Positions 9,029 through 17,096 are shown, counted from the stretch's first letter. The stretch: 50,786 nucleotides of DNA from Mesorhizobium sp. ES1-1 (GCF_020164785.1 NZ_JAIUGX010000020.1:1-50786), one strand, 5' to 3'. The notes: generated by a model not told the origin, from the sequence alone. Numbers and translations: made by a program.

Positions 9029-9105
9029 AGATGACCGGTAAGCCGGGCAACCCGGTTAGATGACCGGGAAGCCGGGCAACCCGGTTAGATAACCGGGAAG
9101 CCGGG
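9029..9105. repeat. 29-bp tandem repeat with hairpins
   Basis: Two full 29-bp units (9029-9057 and 9058-9086) and a partial third (9087-9105), differing at only a few bases. On the minus strand each unit repeats the last codons and stop of the binding-protein gene (GCTTCCCGGTTATCTAA and close variants), so the gene's 3' end has been tandemly copied. Each full unit contains CCGGG-TTG-CCCGG, a short GC hairpin. The repeat lies between the binding-protein and permease genes. Confidence 0.93.
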
Positions 9106-9957
9106 ATGGCGAGCCGGCGGTTCCTGGCCGAAATAGTCCTTGAACGCGGCATCGTACAGCGCCGTTTCATGGCCGAACATGGCGATGGTGAAGGTCTGGT
9201 TGACGAAGGTCAGCCAGTCGAGGTCGCCCTGCCGCAGCGCTGCACCGTACAGCATCGAGAACCAGCTCTTGCCGGCGTCGAAATATTTGTCGGGGTTGCG
9301 CGAGGCGAGCCAGCGCACGGTGGAGAGATCGACCGCGGCCGCGTCGACGCGCTTGGATTCCAGCGCCTGCAGCACGTTGGCCTGGGTGTCGATCTGCATG
9401 ACCTGCGATTCCGGCAGGGCCATGTGCACCGACGCTTCGGCATCGACATTCTGGAGGATGGAGACACGCGTCGCCGAACCGCCGGCGAGCAGCTTGTCGA
9501 AGGTCTTGTTCTCGGCCGTCGGCAGCGTCAGCAGGGCCACACCCTCGACATAGTAAGGCCTGGAGAAATTGATGAGCTGCGAGCGCTGGGCGCTCATTGT
9601 CATGAATTGGATGGTGATGTCGACCTTGTTGGTGGTGACGTTTGGAATGCGCTGAGCCGGATCCTGCATGACGAACTCGACCTTGGTCGGGTCGTCGAAC
9701 AGCCCCTTGGCGAGGATGCGCCCCATGGTGATGTCCATGCCGACCAGTTCGCCTGCGTCGTTCTCGAAATGCCACGGCGCGTTGGTGCTGCCGGTGCCGA
9801 CGATCAGCTTGCCGCGGTCGAGCACGGTGCGCAGCAGGCTGTCGGAAGCCGCCTGGGCCGCAGCCTTTTGAGTGTCGACTGCCGCCAGCACGCCGGCCGT
9901 GGCCAGCCCGGCCATTCCCATTTTCAGAAAATCACGTCTTCCGGATGTGTCGTTCAC
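9085..9957 (-). CDS. ABC importer substrate-binding protein
   Basis: About 290 residues, periplasmic binding protein of the polar amino acid family (SBP_bac_3): LDRGKLIVGTGSTNAPWHFENDAGELVGMDITMGRILAKGLF, then PAQRIPNVTTNKVDITIQFMTMSAQR. The leader GRRDFLKMGMAGLATAGVLAA has a twin-arginine pattern, so Tat export is likely. I chose GTG at 9957, which has AAAGGAGG at 9963-9970 on the minus strand, four to five bases before it. It is divergent from an IclR regulator and heads the importer operon. The ligand is unknown. Confidence 0.92.
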   Translation of the reverse strand: MNDTSGRRDFLKMGMAGLATAGVLAAVDTQKAAAQAASDSLLRTVLDRGKLIVGTGSTNAPWHFENDAGELVGMDITMGRILAKGLFDDPTKVEFVMQDPAQRIPNVTTNKVDITIQFMTMSAQRSQLINFSRPYYVEGVALLTLPTAENKTFDKLLAGGSATRVSILQNVDAEASVHMALPESQVMQIDTQANVLQALESKRVDAAAVDLSTVRWLASRNPDKYFDAGKSWFSMLYGAALRQGDLDWLTFVNQTFTIAMFGHETALYDAAFKDYFGQEPPARHPGFPVI

Positions 9958-10026
9958 GGCGACCTCCTTTGGTGTTGTGTTCCCCTTTGCACAGACAGAC
10001 ACACGACTATTAAACGCAAACCGATT

Positions 10027-10068
10027 GTCTCTTACAAGAGACCCATGTATCCTGTACAAGACAGATAC
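10027..10068. promoter_or_regulatory. Twin palindromic operator for the IclR-type regulator
   Basis: In the 129-base gap between the divergent importer and IclR genes there is a perfect palindrome GTCTCTTACAAGAGAC (10027-10042). A second, related site follows at 10047-10068, with GTATC and GATAC at its ends around a CTGTACAAGACA core. Both contain ACAAGA, placed 22 bases apart (two helical turns), so they would lie on the same face of the DNA. Binding by the adjacent IclR protein is inferred from position. Confidence 0.6.
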
Positions 10069-10086
10069 TAACACGAGGAATCGACA

Positions 10087-10875
10087 ATGCAAGACGGCAG
10101 TGCTTTGACAGTCTCAGCGGCAGAGAAGACGCCCGGCACCCGTGAAAAGGGTCTCACCCGGGTGCTCGAGATCCTGGACTTCCTGCACATGACGCAGCGG
10201 GCGACTGGCATTGGCGACCTTGCCAAGGGCGTCAACGCACCCCGTTCGACGACCTACACGCTGGTGCGCTCACTGGTCGATGCGGGGCTGCTGGAAATGG
10301 CCGGCGACGGCAACCGCGTCTATTTCGGCAAGAAGCTCTATCTCTATGGAATGGATTATGTGCGCGGCAACGACCTGCTGCGGCGAGGCCGCCAGGAGGT
10401 CGATCATCTGTCGCGCGAGACCGGCGAAACCTCCGAATTGTGCATGCTGCAGAGCGGCCGTTACACGATCGTCCATTCAAGCCCGGGAACCAGGCCATTT
10501 CGTATCAGTTCTGCCACCGGCCTGCAGATTCCGCTGCCCTGGACAGCGTCGGGGCGGCTGCTGCTGGCCGGCCTGGGAAGGCTGGAGATCGAGGCCATGG
10601 TTTCGGAAGACGATCTCGTGCTGCCCGACGGTCGCAAGCTGCACCTCGATGATTTCATCACCGATATCGCGAAGTCGGAGATCACCGGCTATTGCGTCAC
10701 TTCGGGACTTGTCGACGCCTATACGAAATGCCTTGCCGCGCCTGTCTTCTCAGCCCCGGGCAGGGTCGAGGCGACGATGTGCCTGGTGGTGCCGATCGAT
10801 ACGTCCGAGGAGCGCACGGGCAGCCTTCTCGGCCTGCTTCTTGATCGTGCCGCGCGGCTTTCAACCGCCGCTTAG
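10087..10875 (+). CDS. IclR-family transcriptional regulator
   Basis: 262 residues. N-terminal winged helix (TRVLEILDFLHMTQRATGIGDLAKGVNAPRSTTYTLVRSLVDAGLLE, about 22-70), then the IclR effector domain (RRGRQEVDHLSRETGETSELCMLQSGRYTIVHSS, and PLPWTASGRLLLAGL). It is divergent from the ABC importer/RidA/PLP-enzyme operon and most likely controls it in response to the imported compound or a product of it. Paired palindromes just upstream are candidate binding sites. Confidence 0.93.
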   Translation: MQDGSALTVSAAEKTPGTREKGLTRVLEILDFLHMTQRATGIGDLAKGVNAPRSTTYTLVRSLVDAGLLEMAGDGNRVYFGKKLYLYGMDYVRGNDLLRRGRQEVDHLSRETGETSELCMLQSGRYTIVHSSPGTRPFRISSATGLQIPLPWTASGRLLLAGLGRLEIEAMVSEDDLVLPDGRKLHLDDFITDIAKSEITGYCVTSGLVDAYTKCLAAPVFSAPGRVEATMCLVVPIDTSEERTGSLLGLLLDRAARLSTAA

Positions 10876-10891
10876 CCACCCAGGCGGCGGC

Positions 10892-11095
10892 TCAGGCAAT
10901 GATGTCGGGAATGAGCTTGTCTTCCAGCGCCATCAGCCGGTCCTTCAGGAACAGCTTTTTCTTCTTCATGCGCTGGATCTGCAAAGGGTCGCACTTCATG
11001 GCGATCATCGCATTGATGGCCGCGTCGAAATCAGTGTGTTCCTGCTTCAGCCGGGAAAATTCGAGGCGGATGTCGGCCTTTTCCTGATCGGACAT
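10892..11095 (-). CDS. DUF465 (YdcH-family) small protein
   Basis: 67 residues, entirely helical and charged: RLEFSRLKQEHTDFDAAINAMI, then DPLQIQRMKKKKLFLKDRLMALEDKL. This is the DUF465 pattern (LKxEHxxLDxxI, followed by LKKxKLxLKDxI). The family has no established function. It is divergent from another DUF465 gene (11336-11518), sharing a 240-base intergenic region, and convergent with the IclR gene. Confidence 0.88.
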   Translation of the reverse strand: MSDQEKADIRLEFSRLKQEHTDFDAAINAMIAMKCDPLQIQRMKKKKLFLKDRLMALEDKLIPDIIA

Positions 11096-11335
11096 TCTCT
11101 ACCGTGTGCACGTCTGCAGCGCCCGAAAATGGGCCTTATTGGGCGGGGCCGGCATCGTTTCATGACGGCGCGCAGCCCATACCACATTTCATGCTGTCGT
11201 GGAATGCTACCAGGGATCATTCGACATCGCCGGCGGATGGTGGCACACTGTCATCGTGCCGTCACAGAAGCGAGCCTGCGGTGGACGCGCCTTTGGCGGT
11301 TGCAATCGAGGAAACCATGAAAGGGAGAACCAATC

Positions 11336-11518
11336 ATGTCTCTTGCTTCCCATCTTGATGAGTTGCAGCGGAAACACGGCGACATCGAGCGTGAAATCGA
11401 TGACGCGATGAACCATCCATCGGTGGACGACCTCCAGATCGTGAATCTCAAGCGACGCAAGCTGGCACTCAAGGACGAGATTGAGAAACTCAGAGCGGCG
11501 AAACCGACGACTCATTGA
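11336..11518 (+). CDS. DUF465 (YdcH-family) small protein
   Basis: 60 residues: SHLDELQRKHGDIEREIDDAMNHPSVDDLQIVNLKRRKLALKDEIEKL. Same family as the 67-residue protein on the other strand, but with a different acidic/basic balance. GGGAG precedes the ATG at 11336. The paired divergent arrangement suggests a shared origin and perhaps shared regulation. The function is not known. Confidence 0.87.
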   Translation: MSLASHLDELQRKHGDIEREIDDAMNHPSVDDLQIVNLKRRKLALKDEIEKLRAAKPTTH

Positions 11519-11827
11519 TCCCCTCCTGACATAACCGCTGCATAGCGGTCTCTTCGCCGGCGGCGGCAGCCGCCGGTGTGATGTCTTTCGGTCTCCAGTG
11601 CGCGACAAGGCAAGCTGTCTTCACTCAGCTGGATGCGTTTCGGCCATCTTGAGATGACGGCTCGTTTCCGGTCGCGAGGCGGGGCCGATTCCGGCCAGTG
11701 TCGACCTGTCGCCATTGACAAGCCATCTTTGCTCCTCCACCTCATGCCGGACTTCAGCGCATCGGCCCGGAGCGTCTTTGTGCGTCCAAGTGGACGCCTG
11801 GCGCTCCAGAGACAAAAGGCTGCCGGC
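11519..11827. other. 309-base gap with two tandem hairpins
   Basis: No gene is supported here. Just after the DUF465 stop there are two perfect hairpins: ACCGCT-GCAT-AGCGGT (11534-11549) and CCGGCGGC-GGCA-GCCGCCGG (11557-11576). They may end the DUF465 transcript, although no clean T-run follows. The rest probably contains the ispG promoter. An in-frame extension of ispG back to 11633 exists, but its sequence does not resemble the family. Confidence 0.5.
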
Positions 11828-13078
11828 ATGACCGGATATTTCTCCTCTCCTTTCCCCCGCCGCACGTCGGTCGGCGTCGATGTCGGCGGCGTGGTCGTCG
11901 GCGGCGGTGCGCCAGTTGTCGTGCAGTCGATGACCAACACCGACACCGCCGATATAGACCAGACCGTCGCGCAGGTCGCGGCACTGCACCGCGCCGGCTC
12001 CGAGATCGTGCGCATCACCGTTGACCGCGACGAGAGTGCCGCCGCCGTGCCACGCATCCACGAGCGCTTGCTGCGGCTCGGCATCAATGTGCCGCTGGTC
12101 GGCGATTTCCATTATATCGGCCACAAATTGCTGGCCGACCATCCGGCCTGCGCCGAGGCGCTGGCCAAATACCGCATCAATCCGGGCAATGTAGGCTTCA
12201 AGGACAAGCGGGACCGGCAGTTCACCGACATCGTCGAGATGGCGATCAGATACGACAAGCCGGTCCGCATCGGCGTGAACTGGGGCTCGCTCGACCAGGA
12301 ACTCCTGACCCGGCTGATGGATGACAACCAGAACAGGGGTTTTCCGCTGACGGCGCAGGAAGTCACGCGCGAGGCGATCGTTCAGTCGGCAATTCTCTCT
12401 GCCGAGATGGCCGAAGAGATCGGCCTTGCCCGCGAGAAGATCATCCTGTCGGCCAAGGTCAGCGGGGTGCAGGATTTGATCGCCGTCTATACCGAACTCG
12501 CCACGCGCTCCAACCACGCGCTGCATCTAGGTCTCACCGAGGCGGGCATGGGGTCGAAGGGCATCGTGGCGTCGTCGGCGGCGATGGGCATCCTCCTGCA
12601 GCAAGGCATCGGCGACACGATCCGCATCTCGCTGACGCCGGAGCCGAATGGCGACCGCACGCGCGAGGTGCAAGTGTCGCAGGAATTGCTGCAGACCATG
12701 GGCTTCCGGCAGTTCGTACCGATCGTCGCCGCCTGTCCGGGCTGCGGCCGCACCACCTCCACCGTTTTTCAGGAACTCGCGCAGAACATCCAGGCGGATC
12801 TGCGCAAGAACATGCCGGTGTGGCGCGAAAAATACCCCGGCGTCGAGAACCTCAAGGTCGCGGTGATGGGCTGCATCGTCAACGGCCCGGGCGAATCCAA
12901 GCATGCCGATATCGGCATTTCATTGCCTGGAACCGGGGAGACGCCGACCGCGCCCGTGTTTGTCGACGGCAAGAAGGCCGCGACGCTGCGCGGGCCCTCG
13001 ATCGCGGCCGATTTCGAAAAAATGGTCGCCAGTTATATCGAGCAAAGGTTTGGTCGCGGCAAGGCCGCGGCGGAGTAG
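11828..13078 (+). CDS. ispG: 4-hydroxy-3-methylbut-2-enyl diphosphate synthase
   Basis: 416 residues. The enzyme reduces methylerythritol cyclodiphosphate to HMBPP, the penultimate step of the MEP isoprenoid pathway, using a 4Fe-4S cluster. The N-terminus has the TIM-barrel motif APVVVQSMTNTDTADIDQTVAQV. The cluster ligands are in CPGCGRTTSTVFQELAQNIQ and GCIVNGPGE. The start at 11828 (MTGYFSSPFPRRTSVGVDVGG) fits the family. It is followed five bases later by a lytic transglycosylase and then, convergently, by a prenyl diphosphate synthase. Confidence 0.97.
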   Translation: MTGYFSSPFPRRTSVGVDVGGVVVGGGAPVVVQSMTNTDTADIDQTVAQVAALHRAGSEIVRITVDRDESAAAVPRIHERLLRLGINVPLVGDFHYIGHKLLADHPACAEALAKYRINPGNVGFKDKRDRQFTDIVEMAIRYDKPVRIGVNWGSLDQELLTRLMDDNQNRGFPLTAQEVTREAIVQSAILSAEMAEEIGLAREKIILSAKVSGVQDLIAVYTELATRSNHALHLGLTEAGMGSKGIVASSAAMGILLQQGIGDTIRISLTPEPNGDRTREVQVSQELLQTMGFRQFVPIVAACPGCGRTTSTVFQELAQNIQADLRKNMPVWREKYPGVENLKVAVMGCIVNGPGESKHADIGISLPGTGETPTAPVFVDGKKAATLRGPSIAADFEKMVASYIEQRFGRGKAAAE

Positions 13079-13083
13079 GCGAA

Positions 13084-13938
13084 ATGCAGCGTTTCCTGCG
13101 GGCGGCGCTGATTGTCTTGTGCAGTGTGGCCTGCGCGACGGTAGCCCAGGCCGATCCACCGCAATCGGCCAAGCAGAGGCTCATCGACAGGATTTGCACG
13201 CTGATCCAGATCCATGCCGACCAGAATGGCCTGCCGCGAGATTTCTTCGCCCGCCTGATCTGGAAGGAAAGCCGCTTCGATCCCAACGCCGTCAGTCCGG
13301 TGGGCGCCGAAGGCATCGCCCAGTTCATGCCAGGCACCGCCAAGATGCGCGGCCTCGCCAATTCTTTCGACATCGACCAGGCGATCCCGGCGTCGGCGAA
13401 ATATCTTGCCGAGATGAAAGGCGCCTACGGCAATCTCGGCCTGGCGGCGGCCGCCTACAATTCCGGCGAAAGCCGCGTGTCGCGCTGGCTGGGCTCCGGC
13501 GGGTTCCTGCCGATGGAGACCGAGAGTTATGTCTTCGACATCATGGGCGAGCCGGTCGATAAGTTCACCGACCGCGCCTATGCCGGAAAGGTGGAGCCGC
13601 TCGACGCGAAGGCGGATTTCGCCGTTGCCTGCCGCCGCCTTCCGGTGATCATGTCCCGGACCGTTGCGATGGCTTCGATCAATGTAAAACCATGGGGCGT
13701 GCAGGTCGCCGGCAATTTCCGGCGCGGTGCCGCGATCAACCAGTGGCTGCGGGTGCGCAACCGCTTTCCGGCCCTGCTCGCGGGACATGATCCGGTGGTC
13801 AGTCGCGTCCGCACACCGATCGGCCGCAGGGGCATATACGCGGTCAGGATAGGTGTCGACGACCGCGCCGCCGCCAACGCCGTCTGCCACAAACTGCAAA
13901 GCGTCGGCGGTGCCTGCGTAGTGGTGCGCAACCGTTAA
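13084..13938 (+). CDS. Lytic murein transglycosylase (SLT domain)
   Basis: 284 residues. A signal peptide (1-23, ending AQA) is followed by an SLT/goose-lysozyme-like catalytic domain: FFARLIWKESRFDPNAVSPVGAEGIAQFMPGTA with the catalytic Glu in WKESRF, and LAAAAYNSGESRV. The last 40 residues (GIYAVRIGVDDRAAANAVCHKLQSVGGACVVVRN) resemble a SPOR domain, which binds septal peptidoglycan. It cleaves peptidoglycan with formation of anhydromuramic ends. It starts five bases after ispG, so the two are probably co-transcribed. Confidence 0.9.
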   Translation: MQRFLRAALIVLCSVACATVAQADPPQSAKQRLIDRICTLIQIHADQNGLPRDFFARLIWKESRFDPNAVSPVGAEGIAQFMPGTAKMRGLANSFDIDQAIPASAKYLAEMKGAYGNLGLAAAAYNSGESRVSRWLGSGGFLPMETESYVFDIMGEPVDKFTDRAYAGKVEPLDAKADFAVACRRLPVIMSRTVAMASINVKPWGVQVAGNFRRGAAINQWLRVRNRFPALLAGHDPVVSRVRTPIGRRGIYAVRIGVDDRAAANAVCHKLQSVGGACVVVRNR

Positions 13939-13998
13939 TTGGTCCCGGGTATCAGCCTTACGGATTGCGTTCGGACCGCGCCGGGTCTGGCACCTGTC

Positions 13999-14916
13999 TC
14001 AGCTGTTGCGCGTCGCCACAAAGGTCGCCGCCTGCTTCAGCAGCATGGCGCCGTCGCCGTAAGGCTCCAGCAGTTCGTGCGCCTGTTCGACGAGGCCGTT
14101 GAGTTGGGCCCGCGCCCAGGCGGGGCCATGCAGCGCCACCAGCGTCGCCTTGCCGGCTGCCGCGTCCTTGCCGGTCGCCTTGCCCATCTGGCCGGCATCG
14201 GCGGTCAGGTCGAGCAGGTCGTCGGCGAGCTGGAAGGCAAGGCCGATCGCCGAGCCGAACTCTGCCAGCCGCTCGCGGTCTTCGATGGCGGCGCCGGCGA
14301 GCAGCGCGCCGGCCTCGCAGGCAAAGCGGATCAGCGCGCCAGTCTTCATGGCCTGGAGCCGGATGATGCCGGCTTCATCCGGCCGGGCGTGTTCGGCGTC
14401 GAGGTCGAGCTGCTGGCCGCCGACCATGCCGCCGGGGCCGGCGGCGCGGGCAAGCGCCAGCACCAGGGCCGCGCGTCGCTCGGCCGGCAGCAGGGTGGCG
14501 TCGGCGGCGATGATGTCGAAGGCTAGCGTGAGCAACGCGTCGCCGGCCAGGATGGCGGTTGCCTCGTCGAACGCCCTGTGCACGGTCGGCTGGCCGCGGC
14601 GCAGGTCGTCGTCGTCCATGGCGGGCAGGTCGTCATGGATCAGCGAATAGCAATGGACGCATTCAAGCGCCGCAGCGACGCGTAGCGCCGCCTCGCCGTC
14701 GGCGGAAAACAGTGCCGCGCTTTCCATCACCAGTAAAGGGCGCAGGCGCTTGCCGCCGTTCAGCACGCCATGGCGTATGGCCGCCATGAGGCGTTCGGGC
14801 CGCGCGATCTCGCCCGAAAGCGCGCGGTCGTCAAGCAGCCGCCGCAGCAGCACCTCGACGGCCGCCGCCCGCCTGATAAGCGCCATTTCGAACGCCATTT
14901 CGTCGTCATTCGTCAT
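13999..14916 (-). CDS. ispA: Short-chain polyprenyl (farnesyl/geranyl) diphosphate synthase
   Basis: 305 residues from the ATG at 14916 (MTNDDEMAFEMALIRR). The two aspartate-rich motifs are plain: DDLPAMDDDD (first, DDxxxxD type) and DDLLD (second), with NGGKRLRP and the CHCYSLIHDD region. The DDxxxxD spacing is typical of bacterial farnesyl or geranylgeranyl synthases. It uses IPP and DMAPP made by the MEP pathway, whose ispG is close by. Product chain length cannot be decided by eye. An upstream ATG at 14961 adds 15 unlikely residues. Confidence 0.92.
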   Translation of the reverse strand: MTNDDEMAFEMALIRRAAAVEVLLRRLLDDRALSGEIARPERLMAAIRHGVLNGGKRLRPLLVMESAALFSADGEAALRVAAALECVHCYSLIHDDLPAMDDDDLRRGQPTVHRAFDEATAILAGDALLTLAFDIIAADATLLPAERRAALVLALARAAGPGGMVGGQQLDLDAEHARPDEAGIIRLQAMKTGALIRFACEAGALLAGAAIEDRERLAEFGSAIGLAFQLADDLLDLTADAGQMGKATGKDAAAGKATLVALHGPAWARAQLNGLVEQAHELLEPYGDGAMLLKQAATFVATRNS

Positions 14917-15045
14917 GGCCGGGACCGGTAGCGGACACTCAGACGTTGCGCAAGCAGCCAAGCGCCATTATGCCGGAGCAGGGAGAGGCACGGGTTGGGC
15001 GACTTGGCGGAACCGATCGTCGATCATGAAACCGAGACGCTGGAC

Positions 15046-15756
15046 ATGGCGACGAGATCGAGAGGCGTGAACCGCCGCAATCTCAGGCGCTGGGTCCGGC
15101 GCGGCGTCGTTGTGGCCGCGGCGCTGGTTCTGATCCCAACGCTCCTGGTCCTTCTTTATCTGCCGTCCTTCGTGCATCCGGTCTCGATGCTGATGCTGAA
15201 GGACCTGGCGACGTTCTCGGGATATGATCGCCGCTGGGTCTCGATCGACGATGTCGCGCCCGTGCTGCCCAATTCGGTCATCATGTCGGAGGACGGCCAG
15301 TTCTGCTTTCACCGCGGCGTCGATCTTGGCGAGTTGAGAGGCGTGGTGGACGACGCCCTGGCCGGTGAGGCGACGCGCGGTGCCTCGACCATCACCATGC
15401 AGACGGTGAAGAACCTCTTTCTCTGGTCGCGTCCGCTGGGCTCCGTGCGCAAGGTCGTCGAACTGCCGCTGGCCGTCTATCTGGACGCGGTGATGTCGAA
15501 GCGACGCATCATGGAAATCTATCTCAACATCGCCGAGTGGGGACCGGGCATCTACGGTATCGAGGCTGCGGCGCAGCATCATTTCGGCATTTCGGCAAAG
15601 CAGCTGTCGCGGCGGCAGGCTGCGCTGCTGACCGTTACCCTGCCAAATCCCATTCTGCGCGATCCGGCGAAGCCGGGGCCGGGCCTCAGGAGGCTCGCCA
15701 ATCTGATCGAGCGGCGGGCCGGCCGCTCCGGCGCCTATGTCGGCTGCCTGAAGTAG
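15046..15756 (+). CDS. mtgA: Monofunctional peptidoglycan glycosyltransferase
   Basis: 236 residues from ATG 15046. One N-terminal membrane helix (VVVAAALVLIPTLLVLLYL) is followed by a GT51 domain: VIMSEDGQFCFHRGVDLGELR with the catalytic Glu, GASTITMQTVKNLFLW, RRIMEIYLNIAEWGPGIYGIEAAAQHHFG and LLTVTLPNP. It polymerises lipid II into glycan strands and has no transpeptidase domain. A TTG at 14995 would extend the N-terminus by 17 residues. Confidence 0.95.
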   Translation: MATRSRGVNRRNLRRWVRRGVVVAAALVLIPTLLVLLYLPSFVHPVSMLMLKDLATFSGYDRRWVSIDDVAPVLPNSVIMSEDGQFCFHRGVDLGELRGVVDDALAGEATRGASTITMQTVKNLFLWSRPLGSVRKVVELPLAVYLDAVMSKRRIMEIYLNIAEWGPGIYGIEAAAQHHFGISAKQLSRRQAALLTVTLPNPILRDPAKPGPGLRRLANLIERRAGRSGAYVGCLK

Positions 15757-15896
15757 CCAACTCAAAAAAAATCGCCGCAGTGCTGGCCAAAACAGCATGG
15801 GGCGTGTATAGGCGACCGACTTTCTCAGATTTAGGCCCTGACATGGCCCTTTCACGAGGGCTGGCGGGGCATTTGACCATGTAGTGGAGCATATCC

Positions 15897-16079
15897 ATGG
15901 CCGTTCCTAAACGCAAAACCTCTCCGTCCAAGCGCGGCATGCGCCGCTCGGCCGACGCTCTCAAGGCCCCGACCTATGTCGAGGACAAGAATTCAGGCGA
16001 AATGCGCCGTCCGCACCACATCGACCTGAAGACAGGCATGTATCGCGGTCGTCAGGTGCTGACGCCGAAGGAAAGCTGA
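15897..16079 (+). CDS. rpmF: 50S ribosomal protein L32
   Basis: 60 residues: MAVPKRKTSPSKRGMRRSADAL, then APTYVEDKNSGEMRRPHHIDLKTGMYRGRQVL. It has the L32 N-terminus, the alphaproteobacterial form without the four zinc cysteines. It is a structural protein of the large ribosomal subunit. A strong hairpin terminator follows at 16106-16134. Confidence 0.97.
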   Translation: MAVPKRKTSPSKRGMRRSADALKAPTYVEDKNSGEMRRPHHIDLKTGMYRGRQVLTPKES

Positions 16080-16105
16080 GAACAGCTTTCTTCAAAGGTT
16101 CGACT

Positions 16106-16134
16106 GGAAAGACCGGCCAATGGCCGGTCTTTCC
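16106..16134. terminator. Hairpin terminator after rpmF
   Basis: A perfect 13-bp inverted repeat (GGAAAGACCGGCC and GGCCGGTCTTTCC) with the loop AAT, 27 bases after the rpmF stop. The 3' arm contains only TTT, so it is a strong hairpin with a short T-stretch. Confidence 0.8.
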
Positions 16135-16355
16135 GCGTCTGGCGGTCGATAACGGCTTCTGCATCCATCGTCTTTATGCCGTGCAACGCGCTGCACTGGT
16201 CGTTTCGTCGGCGCTGGCTCAAGCCATACGGGCCGGTCCTTAGCTGACATTGATGTCGCACCCGGTCTTCGACCGTGTTCGCGGCGTTTCACGAAAAATC
16301 TTGCGGCGTACCTGTGGCGCATTCTACACAGGATTGCCCCACATGGAGACGTCAG

Positions 16356-16757
16356 ATGTTCGGTGCCATCCCGCTGCTCATCGTGCCTTTCGTACTCTAC
16401 AATCTCGGCCTGCTCGGAATCTTTGGCGGCGGCGAGGATCCGTGGGCGAACGAAATCCTGTCGATCAGCATGATGTCGGGCGGTGTGTTCTCGATGACGC
16501 TTGGCGACCTGATGGTGCTGATCGGGCTGATCTTCCTGTTCTTCGAAATGGTCAAGGCGGCGCGCACGACCAGCGCTTCGATCATGGATCATCTGCTGTC
16601 GACGCTGGTCTTCGTCGCCTTTCTGGTCGAATTCCTGCTGGTCAAGGGCGCCGCGCATTCCATCTTCTTCACCCTGATGGTCATCGCGCTGTTCGATGTG
16701 CTGGCAGGTTTCGCCGTGTCGATGCGATCCGCCAGCCGTGACATCAATTTGAATTGA
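16356..16757 (+). CDS. Small four-helix membrane protein, unknown function
   Basis: 133 residues with four predicted membrane helices: LLIVPFVLYNLGLLGIF, LGDLMVLIGLIFLFFEMV, LLSTLVFVAFLVEFLLV and FFTLMVIALFDVLAGFAV. Start at 16356 (MFGAIPLLIVPFV); the in-frame upstream stretch back to 16275 looks non-coding. I do not recognise a named family, though such proteins are common in Hyphomicrobiales. It stands alone. Confidence 0.82.
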   Translation: MFGAIPLLIVPFVLYNLGLLGIFGGGEDPWANEILSISMMSGGVFSMTLGDLMVLIGLIFLFFEMVKAARTTSASIMDHLLSTLVFVAFLVEFLLVKGAAHSIFFTLMVIALFDVLAGFAVSMRSASRDINLN

Positions 16758-16774
16758 GCCGGCGCCCTGGCAAG

Positions 16775-16797
16775 GGTGGGCGGTGAAGACGCCCACC
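16775..16797. terminator. Hairpin between convergent genes
   Basis: A perfect 8-bp stem, GGTGGGCG and CGCCCACC, with a 7-base loop. It lies between the membrane-protein gene (ends 16757) and the lysine-rich protein gene on the other strand (ends 16863), so it could stop transcription from both sides. No T-run is present. Confidence 0.5.
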
Positions 16798-16862
16798 ACT
16801 ACTGCGATGATCGCCCCGGCTTGGTCATTGTCGCAGATGTCGCCTTAAAAATAGCGGTCGCA

Positions 16863-17096
16863 CTATTTCTTCTTGGCGCGGGCCGGTTTCTTGACTGGAA
16901 CGGCGGGCGCGTTGGCCAGGTCTTCCGCTTCCTTGGCGAGCCTTAGCGCGCGCAACTTGTTGGTCTTGGCCTGGCGGGCGTCGCTTTCGGCGGCGTATTC
17001 GGCCATCGCCTTCTGGCGGACCGTTGCCGCCTCTTCCTGCTTCTTGAAACGCAAGTCGGCGCGGGCGCGGGCGGCATCCCTGGAGTTTTCAACCAA
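16863..17096 (-). CDS. Small charged alanine/lysine-rich protein
   Basis: About 77 residues, helical and highly charged, ending in a basic tail (VPVKKPARAKKK). No membrane segment and no cysteine. The start is uncertain: TTG at 17096 is the only near-standard start in this frame nearby, and the residues just upstream (GSPDWTKLL) read as if coding continues, so the real N-terminus may lie further up or the start has been altered. The basic tail hints at nucleic-acid or ribosome binding, which is inference only. No family recognised. Confidence 0.6.
   Translation of the reverse strand: MVENSRDAARARADLRFKKQEEAATVRQKAMAEYAAESDARQAKTNKLRALRLAKEAEDLANAPAVPVKKPARAKKK

Noticed and set aside
9029..9105. 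29-bp repeats as a short CRISPR array
   Set aside because: Units are contiguous without spacers and are copies of the neighbouring gene's 3' end.
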